A stretch of DNA of 24,454 bases, taken from contig JABMQR010000282.1 in the NCBI GenBank assembly GCA_013202335.1, positions 1-24,454 of the forward strand, written 5' to 3'. This document shows positions 15,066 to 24,315 of this stretch, in pieces. Both the position numbers and the translations under genes were made by a program. Numbering within the stretch: position 1 is the first letter of the stretch; every line of letters begins with the position of its first letter. This DNA comes from Bacteroidota bacterium (GTDB taxonomy: Bacteria > Spirochaetota > Spirochaetia > JABMQR01). The notes beneath the pieces are model-generated. The model did not search any database and had not been told where the DNA came from. It saw only the letters and a list, made by a program, of their open reading frames with translations.

Positions 15066-15479
15066 ATGAAAAAACGATTTGTATTCAGATTCTCACCAGA
15101 TACAGTGAAAAAACCATTAATGTCACATCTTGTTCGGGAATTTAATATTGATGTAAATATCTGGAATGCCGACATCTCTTATGGAAGGGAAGGCAAACTG
15201 GTCGTTGAGCTTGAAGCGGAAGAGAAAGCAATTGAGGATGGATTGGAGTATGCCCGTTCAATCGGGGTAAATTGTTCACCTTTAATTAAAGAGCTCCAGT
15301 TCAGCCAGGAAAAGTGTGTTAATTGTGGAAGCTGTATATCTGTATGTTTTTACGGGGCGCTGCAAATAAATCAGGAGAGTTGGGAACTTGAATATGATCC
15401 GGAACAGTGTGTTGTCTGCGGGTTGTGTATAAAAGCATGCCCATTACAATTATTCAGTATCTCCAGGGAAGAAGAGTAG
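15066..15479 (+). CDS. NIL-domain ferredoxin of the homocysteine pathway
   Basis: Electron carrier partner of the DUF39 sulfurtransferase. Residues 1-75 form a NIL domain (MKKRFVFRFSPDTVKKPLMS to about 75). Two [4Fe-4S] sites follow: Cys84/87/90/94 (CVNCGSCISVC) and Cys115/118/121/125 (CVVCGLCIKACP). The first site lacks the proline normally found after the fourth cysteine. Cys70 is an additional cysteine outside both clusters. The start has GGGGA about 7 bases upstream and lies 16 bases after the sulfurtransferase stop. The NIL plus ferredoxin fusion next to DUF39 is the standard arrangement and makes the assignment firm. Confidence 0.92.
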   Translation: MKKRFVFRFSPDTVKKPLMSHLVREFNIDVNIWNADISYGREGKLVVELEAEEKAIEDGLEYARSIGVNCSPLIKELQFSQEKCVNCGSCISVCFYGALQINQESWELEYDPEQCVVCGLCIKACPLQLFSISREEE

Positions 15480-15517
15480 CGTTATTTTCAGTTGGCAAAA
15501 CAGTAAGGGGAAGTAGT

Positions 15518-16285
15518 ATGTATGAACCGAGAACCTACAGAGACCGCATGGTCGGCAAGGGCTTTGGTTCATTTACTGCCTGTGTTGGGGAGACTGATAT
15601 ATGGATCGGCATTGATACTGAATCTATCAGCAAACTGAACAGGTCTGAACTGAAAGAGGCAGCGGTAGCCTCTATCAAAAGCCTTAGGGGAGAGCTGACC
15701 AGATATATATCTAAAAACAGAGTGTTCCAAACCATCATGGTTCCCATAGAGGATGATCCGGAAGCCACAAAAATAGTTCGGGAAATGATTAAAGCCGCCA
15801 ACCTGGCGGGAACCGGGCCGATGGCAGCAGTTGCGGGTGCTTTTTCTGAATCTATAGGTAAGAGAATTCTGGAACTATTTCCAGTCCAGGAAATAATAGT
15901 GGAAAATGGCGGAGATATCTGGGTTTCAGCACGCAGCCCGATACGATTTTCAGTTTTTGCCGGTGATTCACCCTTATCAGGGAAGATTGGAATTATTATC
16001 CAACCCGAAGATACTCCACTGGGAGTCTGTACCTCTTCCGGAACAGTAGGGCACTCTGTCAGTCTGGGAAAAGCAGATGCAGTTACTATTGCATGCAGAA
16101 ATACCGCTGAGGCTGATGCCTTAGCTACTGCATACGGGAATCGCATTCATCAACGAGAGGATGTAGAAGCAGTTATTGAGGAACTAAAAGAGCGTGAGAA
16201 CGTTATCTCCGCTCTTCTTATATATAAAGATACAGCAGCGGTTTGCGGGAAGTGTGAGGTAAATGTAATACATGAAAAAAGCTGA
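15518..16285 (+). CDS. UPF0280/COG2122 ApbE-like protein, putative persulfide-forming partner
   Basis: Protein of 255 residues from the UPF0280 (DUF375) family, related in fold to the flavin transferase ApbE. Motifs visible are [11 protein letters not shown] (27-36), ENGGDIW (129-135) and [10 protein letters not shown] (171-180). In Desulfovibrio and methanogens this family is linked genetically to homocysteine formation with DUF39 and the NIL-ferredoxin, and has been proposed to help make the persulfide; its chemistry is unproved. The ATG at 15518 has AAGGGGA (15505-15511) 6 bases upstream; the frame is open further back to 15407 but that part overlaps the ferredoxin gene. The 3' end overlaps metH by 14 bases, implying translational coupling. 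Cys22, Cys171 and a CGKC near the C-terminus could carry sulfur. Confidence 0.9.
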   Translation: MYEPRTYRDRMVGKGFGSFTACVGETDIWIGIDTESISKLNRSELKEAAVASIKSLRGELTRYISKNRVFQTIMVPIEDDPEATKIVREMIKAANLAGTGPMAAVAGAFSESIGKRILELFPVQEIIVENGGDIWVSARSPIRFSVFAGDSPLSGKIGIIIQPEDTPLGVCTSSGTVGHSVSLGKADAVTIACRNTAEADALATAYGNRIHQREDVEAVIEELKERENVISALLIYKDTAAVCGKCEVNVIHEKS

Positions 16286-19200
16286 TCAATTCAGAAGAGA
16301 AGCAGGGAAAAGAATTCTTGTTCTTGATGGTGCAATAGGAACATTAATTCAGAAAAAAGGGCTCGTTGAAGGGGATTTTTATGATGAATCCCTTAAAGCT
16401 GTGCTTGATTCCGTAAGCGGCTCGTTGAAAGGTTGTAATGATTTACTCTCATTGACAAAACCGGAACTCATCTATGATATTCACTATCGGTTTCTTGAAG
16501 CCGGGGCTGATATTATTACCACAAATACGTTTACAGCCAATCCCGTTTCACTAAGTGACTACCAGATAGAAGAACTAACCTACGATATAAACGCAGCTTC
16601 AGCTGAATTGGCAAGAGATGCTGCTGTTGAATTTGAAATGCGTGACAGCAGACCAAGATTTGTTGCCGGTTCAATTGGGCCAACAAATAAAACACTCTCT
16701 ATTTCTCCCAGAGTGGAGAGCCCGGAATATCGCGATCTCTCTTTTGATGAATTGGCTCAGGGATATAAACTGCAAATAGAGGGATTGGTTGATGGAGGAG
16801 TTGACCTGCTCCTGATTGAGACAGTTTTTGATACACTGAATGCTAAAGCAGTTTTGGCTGCAGCTCACAAGGTGTTTGAAGAAAAAAATGTTGTATTGCC
16901 CATAATGATTTCCGGCACAATTAGTGATGCAAGCGGCAGACTTCTGACAGGACAGACACCGGAAGCATTTGCGGTATCACTCGAACATGCAGAACCTATT
17001 TCAATTGGATTTAACTGTTCGCTGGGTGCAGCTGAATTGAAAGTGCATATTGAAAACCTTGCTCCTGCGGCAGGAACTCTCATCAGCGTGCATCCAAATG
17101 CAGGATTACCGGATAGAAATGGTGATTACACGCAAAGTGCAGAAGCAATGGCAGCAATTCTCCGGGAGTTTATCGAAGAGGGTTTGGTAAATATTGTGGG
17201 GGGCTGCTGCGGGACTACCCCGGAACACGTACGGAAAATTGTCGAAACAGTTAAAGGTGCGGTGCCCAGAGTTATACCCACCTTAACCCCGGCCTTAAGG
17301 TTGAGCGGTTTGGAAGAGCTTACCGTTACAAAAGATATGAATTTTATCAATATTGGAGAGCGTACCAATGTTGCCGGATCCAGAAAATTTGCACGGCTTA
17401 TAAGAGAGAAAAAATTTGATCAGGCAATTGCAATAGCGCGGAACCAGGTTGCACAGGGAGCTCAAATCATCGATGTCTGCATGGATGATGCAATGATAGA
17501 TGCCGGTGAAGCGATGGAGATTTTTCTTAACTATGCTGCATCGGAACCAGATATCAGCCGTGTCCCTGTTATGATAGATTCATCAGACTGGCAGGTGGTT
17601 GAAAGAGGCCTTAAGCATCTTCAGGGGAAAGGGGTGGTGAATTCTATCAGCCTGAAAGAGGGTGAATCCCAATTCCTTGAAAAGGCCCGGAAAATCCGTG
17701 AATATGGTGCTGCAGTTGTCGTAATGCTTTTTGACGAAAAGGGTCAGGCAGATACTTATCAGCGAAAAATAGAGATTGCAGAGAAGTCATATATTTTATT
17801 GGTGGAAACGGCAAATTTTCCACCACAGGATATTATATTCGATCCCAATATACTTGCAGTGGCAACCGGTATGTCAGAGCACGATGCCTATGCCGCTGAT
17901 TTTATAAAAGCGGTCAAATGGATAAAGAAAAACCTACCCGGGGCAATGGTTAGCGGGGGAGTGAGCAACTTATCATTCTCTTTTCGCGGGTGTAATACTA
18001 TACGGGAAGCGATGCACTCAGTTTTTCTCTTTCATGCAGTGCATGCCGGAATGGATATGGGCATAGTAAATCCGGGAATGCTTATGCTGTACGATGATAT
18101 TCCTACAGATTTACTGGAACTTATTGAAGATGTTGTATTAGCCCGCAGGCCTGAATCAGCAGAAAAACTCATTACTATCGCCGAAAATCTCAGGGCAAAT
18201 CCAGCTGATAAATCTGAGAAAAGATCTTCAGCAGGCGAATGGAGAAAGTGGACAGCAGGAGAACGGCTGACCTATTCTTTAAGCCGGGGAATAACAGAGT
18301 TTATTGAAGTGGATGTAGAAGAGGCAAGAGTGGAGGCTTCCGTAAAGGGTCTGCCTGCACTATCCCTTATTGAAGGACCACTAATGAGCGGGATGAATCA
18401 TGTGGGTAAACTTTTTTCCGAAGGGAAAATGTTTTTACCTCAGGTGGTGAAAAGTGCCCGGGTTATGAAGCAGTGTGTGGATTATCTCCGACCCTTTATA
18501 GAGAAGGAGCAGGGTGGTGAAAGCTCATTTACCGGAAAAATTCTTCTTGCAACGGTACGTGGTGATGTTCATGATATTGGCAAAAATATAGTTTCAGTAA
18601 TTTTAGCCTGCAATAACTTTGAAATCGTAGATCTTGGGGTGATGGTTGAGCCTGAAATTATTGCTGATGCCGCAGAGAGAGAGAAGGTTGATATTATTGG
18701 TTTAAGCGGATTGATAACCCCATCTCTTCATGAGATGAGACATACTGTTGTTGAATTGAATAAGAGAAAACTCTATATACCTGTCCTTATTGGCGGGGCA
18801 ACAACATCACTTGAGCATACAGCCCTGAATCTTGCACCTGAAAGCAGGAACCCGGTGTTGTATGTCACGGATGCGTCAACCAGCGTAAAAGTTGCCTCCT
18901 TATTGATGAAGACGGGAGAGCGGGAGGCTTTGATCAGTGAAACGCTGAAAGAGTATGAAGAAATTCGTTTAAGAGAACAGGAAAAGGATGCTGTTATTCT
19001 GAATTCACTGCAGGAATCAAGAAGTTTACGGTATGAAAAGGATTTGAAATCAGTCTCTGTTCCTAAAACCAGCGGTATTACTGTATTTGATGAGGTTACC
19101 CTGGAAAAGCTTTTGCCATTTATTAACTGGAAAATGTTGTATCACGCCTGGAAAGTTCCCTTTACATCTAAAGAGGCAGAGGAGTTGAGGCATGATGCAT

Positions 19201-19952
19201 TGGAGTTACTTACTGTCTGTGAAAAGCAGGGAGATTTTGCTCCCCATGCAGTTGTTGGGATATTTCCAGCGGCAGCAGTTGGAGATGATGTTGCTGTTTT
19301 TGGTGCAGAAGAAAGCGGGAAACTGCTTTTGACACTTCACTTTCTCAGGCAGCAGAAGAATTCCAACACAGCCCCGGCCCTGTCACTTTCCGATTATATA
19401 CTGCCAAAAGATACTAATGAGAAAACACAAGATTTTATTGGCGTCTTTGCGGCAACTGCCGGGGCGGCTATAAAGAACAAGATTAATGCATACAGTCTGG
19501 AAGGAGATATGTATCACGCACTGCTGCTCCAGGTGCTTGCCGACAGATTGGCTGAGGCGCTTGCTGAGATGGTTCATCTGAAGGTTCGAAAGGATCTTTG
19601 GGGTTATGATTATGAACACATAACTGCACAGGATGACCAGGCTGGTATCGAAAATCTGTCAAAGGAACAGTATCCCGGTATTCGTCCGGCTGCAGGTTAT
19701 CCTTCAGCACCAGATCATACGGAAAAGGATTTGATCTTAACTCTATTGGGCGGGACAGAAAATACCCGGATATCCCTGACTGAGACCTTCGCAATGAATC
19801 CTGCTGCATCCGTTTGCGGTTATCTGTTTAGTGATAAAAATACAGCATATTTTTCTGTTGGAAAGATTGATCAGGATCAGTTGAACGATTATGCTGAAAG
19901 AAAAGGATGGACTGAGGATGAAGCCAGATACTGGCTTGCCCCGCTCCTTTAG
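16272..19952 (+). CDS. metH: Cobalamin-dependent methionine synthase
   Basis: Transfers a methyl group from methyl-THF through cob(I)alamin to homocysteine, forming methionine. All four modules are present in its 1226 residues: homocysteine domain (1-325) with zinc ligands Cys249, Cys312 and Cys313 (GGCCGTT); pterin domain (about 355-620, starting [13 protein letters not shown]); B12 cap and Rossmann domains (about 655-885) with the cobalt ligand His766 in DVHDIGKN; and an AdoMet reactivation domain (about 935-1226) with [12 protein letters not shown] (1137-1148). It is thus a full-length, self-reactivating enzyme that still needs a flavodoxin or similar reductant. The start overlaps the UPF0280 gene. 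Its place after three homocysteine-forming genes shows it consumes their product. Confidence 0.98.
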   Translation: MKKADQFRREAGKRILVLDGAIGTLIQKKGLVEGDFYDESLKAVLDSVSGSLKGCNDLLSLTKPELIYDIHYRFLEAGADIITTNTFTANPVSLSDYQIEELTYDINAASAELARDAAVEFEMRDSRPRFVAGSIGPTNKTLSISPRVESPEYRDLSFDELAQGYKLQIEGLVDGGVDLLLIETVFDTLNAKAVLAAAHKVFEEKNVVLPIMISGTISDASGRLLTGQTPEAFAVSLEHAEPISIGFNCSLGAAELKVHIENLAPAAGTLISVHPNAGLPDRNGDYTQSAEAMAAILREFIEEGLVNIVGGCCGTTPEHVRKIVETVKGAVPRVIPTLTPALRLSGLEELTVTKDMNFINIGERTNVAGSRKFARLIREKKFDQAIAIARNQVAQGAQIIDVCMDDAMIDAGEAMEIFLNYAASEPDISRVPVMIDSSDWQVVERGLKHLQGKGVVNSISLKEGESQFLEKARKIREYGAAVVVMLFDEKGQADTYQRKIEIAEKSYILLVETANFPPQDIIFDPNILAVATGMSEHDAYAADFIKAVKWIKKNLPGAMVSGGVSNLSFSFRGCNTIREAMHSVFLFHAVHAGMDMGIVNPGMLMLYDDIPTDLLELIEDVVLARRPESAEKLITIAENLRANPADKSEKRSSAGEWRKWTAGERLTYSLSRGITEFIEVDVEEARVEASVKGLPALSLIEGPLMSGMNHVGKLFSEGKMFLPQVVKSARVMKQCVDYLRPFIEKEQGGESSFTGKILLATVRGDVHDIGKNIVSVILACNNFEIVDLGVMVEPEIIADAAEREKVDIIGLSGLITPSLHEMRHTVVELNKRKLYIPVLIGGATTSLEHTALNLAPESRNPVLYVTDASTSVKVASLLMKTGEREALISETLKEYEEIRLREQEKDAVILNSLQESRSLRYEKDLKSVSVPKTSGITVFDEVTLEKLLPFINWKMLYHAWKVPFTSKEAEELRHDALELLTVCEKQGDFAPHAVVGIFPAAAVGDDVAVFGAEESGKLLLTLHFLRQQKNSNTAPALSLSDYILPKDTNEKTQDFIGVFAATAGAAIKNKINAYSLEGDMYHALLLQVLADRLAEALAEMVHLKVRKDLWGYDYEHITAQDDQAGIENLSKEQYPGIRPAAGYPSAPDHTEKDLILTLLGGTENTRISLTETFAMNPAASVCGYLFSDKNTAYFSVGKIDQDQLNDYAERKGWTEDEARYWLAPLL

Positions 19953-19998
19953 TGAAAGTTGAAACGATACGCAATATAAAACTCAGGTAAGGATAAGT

Positions 19999-20952
19999 AT
20001 GAAAGTTACAGAAATTCTGGTATCTGCAAAAAAACCATTGTTCACCTTTGAATTGCTGCCGCCCCTAAAGGGACACCAGCTTGATAAAATTTCTCATGCA
20101 ATAGAGATGCTGAAAGAGTACGAGCCAGCTTATATTAACTTTACCTATCACCAGCAGGAAGTTGTTTATGTAGAGCGGGCAGATGGGTTGGCAGAAAGAA
20201 GGGTTATCCAGAAAAGGCCGGGAACCGTTGCGCTCTCTGCTGCTGTGAAATATAAATATAATATTGAAGTTGTTCCCCACCTTCTTTGCGGGGGTTCCAC
20301 TGCTGAAGAAATCGAAAACGAACTTATAGAATTGAATTTTCTGGGTATCGATAATGTGTTTGCTTTACGTGGGGATCCCCCCAGAGGAGAGAGGCGATTT
20401 GTCCCTACACGTTACGGGCACAAGTATACAAATGAGCTTGTACAGCAAATATCTACTATGAATGAAGGGAAATATCTTGATACAGGACTAAAAAACCAGA
20501 AGAAGACAAACTTTTGTGTGGGTGTTGCCGGGTATCCGGAGAAACATGCTGAAGCCCCGAACATGGATCATGACATTGCAATGCTGAAACAAAAGGTAGA
20601 GGCCGGTTCTGATTACATTGTAACTCAGATGTTTTTTATTAACGCAAGATTTTTTGAATTTGTGGATAGATGCAGGGCTGAAGGAATTACTGTCCCGATT
20701 ATACCAGGGATCAAACCACTGTCAGCCTTGTCTGATATTAACCTGATCCCACAGACATTTAGTATAGATTTACCGAAAGAACTTTATGACGCGGTAGCCG
20801 GATGTAAGAAAAATTCAGAGGTAAGGGAAATCGGGGTTGAGTTTGCAATAAAACAGTCGAAAGAACTTATTGCTTATGGAGTTCCGGGAGTTCATTATTA
20901 TACGCTCGGGCGTGCAGATAATATTGCGAAAATTGTGAAAGCAGTTTTCTAA
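19999..20952 (+). CDS. metF: Methylenetetrahydrofolate reductase
   Basis: Reduces 5,10-methylene-THF to 5-methyl-THF, the methyl donor for MetH; FAD enzyme of TIM-barrel fold. The 317-residue sequence has FTFELLPPLKG with the catalytic-site Glu near the N-terminus, NFTYH, VPHLLCGG, NVFALRGDPP (folate/flavin region), GVAGYPEKH, and DYIVTQMFF followed by PIIPGIKPL. AAGGAT lies about 5 bases before the ATG. It starts 46 bases after metH with no terminator between. Length is a little above the E. coli form (296). Whether it uses NADH or ferredoxin through another subunit cannot be told. Confidence 0.95.
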   Translation: MKVTEILVSAKKPLFTFELLPPLKGHQLDKISHAIEMLKEYEPAYINFTYHQQEVVYVERADGLAERRVIQKRPGTVALSAAVKYKYNIEVVPHLLCGGSTAEEIENELIELNFLGIDNVFALRGDPPRGERRFVPTRYGHKYTNELVQQISTMNEGKYLDTGLKNQKKTNFCVGVAGYPEKHAEAPNMDHDIAMLKQKVEAGSDYIVTQMFFINARFFEFVDRCRAEGITVPIIPGIKPLSALSDINLIPQTFSIDLPKELYDAVAGCKKNSEVREIGVEFAIKQSKELIAYGVPGVHYYTLGRADNIAKIVKAVF

Positions 20953-20985
20953 ATATATTTTATATTTGAAGAGTAAGGAGTTTTT

Positions 20986-21420
20986 ATGGCAGCAAAAAAA
21001 GCAACAGCTAAATTGAGGTTACAGACAGGTATCATTCTTCAGATTTTAGTGGGAGTACTTTTTCTGCTTATGGGTATTGCAGGGATAACTGATTATAATT
21101 CAGATTTTGCTGAAATAGGCAGGTCGGTATCGCAAGCTTTTGGCGGGGATTCTGAAATTCTTGATATTATTATCGCCGTTGTTGAACTGGCTTGCGGAAT
21201 AGTTCTAATTGCAACCGTATTTGCGAAGGTTGATAAGAAGTTGGTAAAACTAGCCCAGTTGATCTCGATGATATTATGGATTCTTCTTATCGTTCTTCTG
21301 GATATTTTAGCACCGAATTTTGGCGCAAACAGATTTGACTGGCTGGTATGGGGACAAACTACGGTATTACATTTAATTGTACTTCTTTCAATCTACTCAA
21401 TGTGGAACGGGATAAAATAG
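20986..21420 (+). CDS. Small four-helix membrane protein, last gene of the methionine operon
   Basis: Unrecognised protein of 144 residues with a basic N-terminus (MAAKKATAKLRLQ) and four predicted membrane helices at about 16-37, 59-80, 88-107 and 122-140. The first loop, about 20 residues, is acidic and serine-rich (DYNSDFAEIGRSVSQ). There are no motifs of known transporters. AAGGAG is well placed before the ATG. It begins 33 bases after metF, with no terminator between, and a strong stem-loop follows it, so it should be co-transcribed. The position hints at a link with sulfide, methionine or cobalamin handling, but that is only context. Confidence 0.75.
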   Translation: MAAKKATAKLRLQTGIILQILVGVLFLLMGIAGITDYNSDFAEIGRSVSQAFGGDSEILDIIIAVVELACGIVLIATVFAKVDKKLVKLAQLISMILWILLIVLLDILAPNFGANRFDWLVWGQTTVLHLIVLLSIYSMWNGIK

Positions 21421-21460
21421 TTAGCACTGCTTGATTTAGTAAGAGACAAAGTAAATATCA

Positions 21461-21508
21461 CCTGCCGGGAACAACACTACAGAAAAATGGAAAGTTTTGT
21501 CCGGCAGG
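21461..21508. terminator. Stem-loop between the convergent methionine and pepD transcripts
   Basis: CCTGCCGG (21461-21468) pairs with CCGGCAGG (21501-21508), and ACAA/TTGT extends the stem past a 2-base bulge. A T-run at 21516-21521 follows on the plus strand only after 8 further bases, so the site is a likely but imperfect terminator for the operon. It could also protect the 3' end of the nagA-pepD transcript. Confidence 0.6.
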
Positions 21509-21519
21509 CTGATAGGTTT

Positions 21520-22983
21520 TTATCGGCAAAGATCTGCCACCAGTTTTTTCAGGAAAGTATAGATTCGTTCCGTCGATCCAATATCAAGACGCTCCTCCAC
21601 TGAATGGGCTCCACGAATATCCGGACCGAAAGAGATAGAGTCCATTCCTGCTGCTTTACTATTAATAACCCCACATTCAAGCCCGGCATGAATCGCTGTT
21701 ACTAAAGGTCTGGCACCAGTCAGCTCCTGATATGAGTTTGCACAGACCTCAGCGAATGGGGAGCTGGTATCCGGTGTCCATGATGGATACGTATTGATTT
21801 TCTCGACTTTTGCCCCGCATGTTTCCAGAGCTGCCCAGGTTCTTTCTGCTATTTCATCACGTGCACTCATTATGGAAGAGCGCTGGCTGGTATCGAAGAA
21901 AAACTGACCATCAGTAAGTGAAATTACCGCAAAATTGTTAGAGGTCTCAACAAGACCATCAATATCAACACTCCATGATTCAGGTCCATGAGGAGTGATA
22001 TAGATAGTATTAATAACAGAAGCTGATTGTTCAATTGAGACTGCAGACTGTGGATTCTCTGTTTTTACCAGTTCGATAACAGCTCCAGGATCACGTTTTG
22101 CCAACTCAGCTGTCAGGGCATTTTCAAGCTTTTCAACAGCTGTTTTTATCACAGCTGAATTTCCGGATTTGGTAGTAAAGGTACATGAAAAAGTGCTTGG
22201 GATAACGTTTCTTTTTGTTCCGCCTGATATTTCTGATATCATTAAAGAGATTCCGGGGACAGTTATAAGACCGCGGAGAAACCGTACTCCATATTTAATT
22301 GCGGTTCCCCTGCCGGTATGAATTTCAGATCCTGAGTGACCGCCAAGAAATCCTGATAATGAGACCTTCCAGCTTTCACTGTTCTTTGGAACATCGTTGT
22401 AATCAGCTTTTAAGGTTCCGACAATCTCACTTCCCCCAGCACAGCCAATTATGAATTCACCCTCTTCCTCTGAATCAATATTAATCAGACGTCTGGAATC
22501 CAGAAGAGAAATATCAAGGTTAAGAGCACCGTCCAGTCCAGTCTCTTCCGATATAGTAAATAGAGCTTCCAGTGGTCCATGCACTGCATTAGAGTCTGCA
22601 AAAAGTGCTAAAGTCATTGCAATTGCTATGCCGTTGTCCGCACCAAGAGTCGTGTTGTCAGCACGCATCCACTCCCCTTTTCTCACAAGTTTAATAGGAT
22701 CACTTGTGAAATCATGCTCAGATTCGGAGGTTTTAACACACACCATATCCATATGACTTTGGAGAACTGTCGGTAAAATTTTTTCGTTCCCTGAAGAGGC
22801 GGGTTTTCTGATAACTACATTACCAATACTGTCTTCTGCCCAGGAGAAGTTCTTTTGCTTGGCGAAGTTAATAAGATATTTACGAAATTCTTTTTCGTTT
22901 CCCGATTCTCTTGGGATTTGTGACAACTCCTCGAAGTATTCCCATACTGCCTGTGGTTGTAAGCCTTTAATTGCATCTGACAT
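21520..22983 (-). CDS. pepD: Aminoacyl-histidine dipeptidase (M20 family, PepD)
   Basis: Cytoplasmic di-zinc peptidase that cleaves dipeptides such as carnosine and Xaa-His. Zinc ligands and catalytic residues are readable: His77 and Asp79 (QSHMDMV), bridging Asp116 (LGADNGIA), catalytic Glu146 with Glu147 (SEETG), Asp170 (NIDSEEEG) and His460 (GPDIRGAHSVEERL). The dimerisation domain includes FLGGHSGSEIHTGRGTAIK. At 487 residues it matches E. coli PepD. AAGGGGA lies 7-8 bases before the ATG. It begins 63 bases after the nagA stop on the same strand, so the two may form one transcript with nagA first. Confidence 0.95.
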   Translation of the reverse strand: MSDAIKGLQPQAVWEYFEELSQIPRESGNEKEFRKYLINFAKQKNFSWAEDSIGNVVIRKPASSGNEKILPTVLQSHMDMVCVKTSESEHDFTSDPIKLVRKGEWMRADNTTLGADNGIAIAMTLALFADSNAVHGPLEALFTISEETGLDGALNLDISLLDSRRLINIDSEEEGEFIIGCAGGSEIVGTLKADYNDVPKNSESWKVSLSGFLGGHSGSEIHTGRGTAIKYGVRFLRGLITVPGISLMISEISGGTKRNVIPSTFSCTFTTKSGNSAVIKTAVEKLENALTAELAKRDPGAVIELVKTENPQSAVSIEQSASVINTIYITPHGPESWSVDIDGLVETSNNFAVISLTDGQFFFDTSQRSSIMSARDEIAERTWAALETCGAKVEKINTYPSWTPDTSSPFAEVCANSYQELTGARPLVTAIHAGLECGVINSKAAGMDSISFGPDIRGAHSVEERLDIGSTERIYTFLKKLVADLCR

Positions 22984-23046
22984 ATCAATTTCCCCTTATG
23001 ATAATGCTATATAAATTATTCATGTGTAGTATAAACTATAAAAATT

Positions 23047-24234
23047 TTATGAGTGAGTATCCTCTTTGAGACTGTTTCGTACAAGTTCACCGCCGATGAT
23101 GGTGGATTTTGGTTCGAATTTATTGTTAAAAATTGTGATATCTGCAATAGACCCCGGCACCAGAGCCCCACGGTTATGAAAATGATAAATACGTGCTGGA
23201 TTACTACTGGCCATCTGAACAGCATTTTCAATATGAATACCCCAGTTAACCAGGTTTTTTATTCCATTTAACATGGTGAGAGTTGATCCGGCAATAACAT
23301 TATCGGACTTTCTGTAGAATAAGCCCCCCTGAATATAGACCTCTTCTTTATTAGCAGTAAAATGCCCGTTTATCTGCATAGTAGGTTTTAGTGCATCTGT
23401 AACAAGAACAACTTTACTCACTGGTTTATCTCTGAGCAGAAGTTTTACAAGGTCCGGGTGTACATGCTGTCCATCTGCAATTATTTCACAGGCCATTTCC
23501 GGGTGAATCATGATAGCACCAACTGCTCCGGGATTTCTGTGATGGAGATTGCTCATTGCGTTGTAGAAGTGAGTTGAGTGAAGTATACCTGCCTGCATAC
23601 CCTCAACCATGTTCTCATATGTTGCATCTGTATGACCGGCGAGTAATGTTATGCCGTTTTTTACCGCATATAAAGCTATATCACGCATGTTTTTAAGTTC
23701 GGGAGCAACAGTCATGCAAACCACATGTCCCCTTCCGGCTTTGATAAGCCTTTCCATCAACTTAATATCTACTTCTTTAGCAGCACTGGTTTTCTGAGCT
23801 CCTATCCTTTTAGGAGAAACGAAGGGTCCTTCAAGGTTTATTCCGAGAATTTTCGCACCTTTTTCAAGACCAATGGCCTCAACACAAGCTTCAGTTGCAG
23901 CAATCATAGTATCTGTATCATCTGTATATACTGTAGGGCAGAACCCGGTAACCCCATAATCAGCAAGTGCCTGTGACATGCCGAGAATTGAGTCCGGAGA
24001 AAGATCATCTGCACCAAACCCACCGAATCCATGTATATGAGTGTCTATGAAACCAGGGGTTATAAAAGCCCCAGCGGCATTAAAAATTCTTGTTTGAGGA
24101 GAGAAGGTCTTCTGGCGAAATCTTTTTTCACTGAAGACATCAGCAATTTCCCCATTTGATATAAGGAGGCAGCTTTTTTCAAGCTTTGTATATCCGGTTA
24201 GGATTGTCCCGTTATGAATAAGGATATCTGACAT
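23047..24234 (-). CDS. nagA: N-acetylglucosamine-6-phosphate deacetylase
   Basis: Removes acetate from GlcNAc-6-P in amino-sugar catabolism or cell-wall recycling; amidohydrolase fold. Residues readable with this start are metal-site His66 and His68 (DTHIHGFGG), Glu135 (INLEGPFVSP), His201 (AGHTDAT), His222 (THFYNAMSNLHHRNPG) and catalytic Asp280 (LVTDAL). The end, NPARIYHFHNRGALVPGSIADI, is typical. At 395 residues it is of normal length. The ATG at 24234 has GGAG (24241-24244) 6 bases upstream; an ATG at 24246 would overlap that site. No nagB or sugar transporter is nearby in the window; pepD follows. Confidence 0.96.
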   Translation of the reverse strand: MSDILIHNGTILTGYTKLEKSCLLISNGEIADVFSEKRFRQKTFSPQTRIFNAAGAFITPGFIDTHIHGFGGFGADDLSPDSILGMSQALADYGVTGFCPTVYTDDTDTMIAATEACVEAIGLEKGAKILGINLEGPFVSPKRIGAQKTSAAKEVDIKLMERLIKAGRGHVVCMTVAPELKNMRDIALYAVKNGITLLAGHTDATYENMVEGMQAGILHSTHFYNAMSNLHHRNPGAVGAIMIHPEMACEIIADGQHVHPDLVKLLLRDKPVSKVVLVTDALKPTMQINGHFTANKEEVYIQGGLFYRKSDNVIAGSTLTMLNGIKNLVNWGIHIENAVQMASSNPARIYHFHNRGALVPGSIADITIFNNKFEPKSTIIGGELVRNSLKEDTHS

Positions 24235-24269
24235 GCAACACTCCATTCTTTTACTGAATAGCTTTTACT

Positions 24270-24298
24270 AATATGCTTTCTTCATAATATAGGATCAA
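24270..24298 (-). promoter_or_regulatory. Predicted promoter of nagA
   Basis: Minus-strand TTGATC (24293-24298), a 17-base spacer, and CATATT (24270-24275), giving a start near 24263 and a leader of about 29 bases that includes the GGAG site. Both boxes match 4 of 6 positions. Confidence 0.4.
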
Positions 24299-24315
24299 AC
24301 AAATGAATGGTCAAT

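Noticed and set aside
15535..16146. A 203-codon open frame on the minus strand opposite the UPF0280 gene
   Set aside because: It lies wholly inside a well-supported gene, has no ribosome-binding site, and its translation is low-complexity; it is a shadow of the real gene.
16272..19952. Possible frameshift or truncation in metH
   Set aside because: All four domains and their key residues are present in one uninterrupted frame of normal length.
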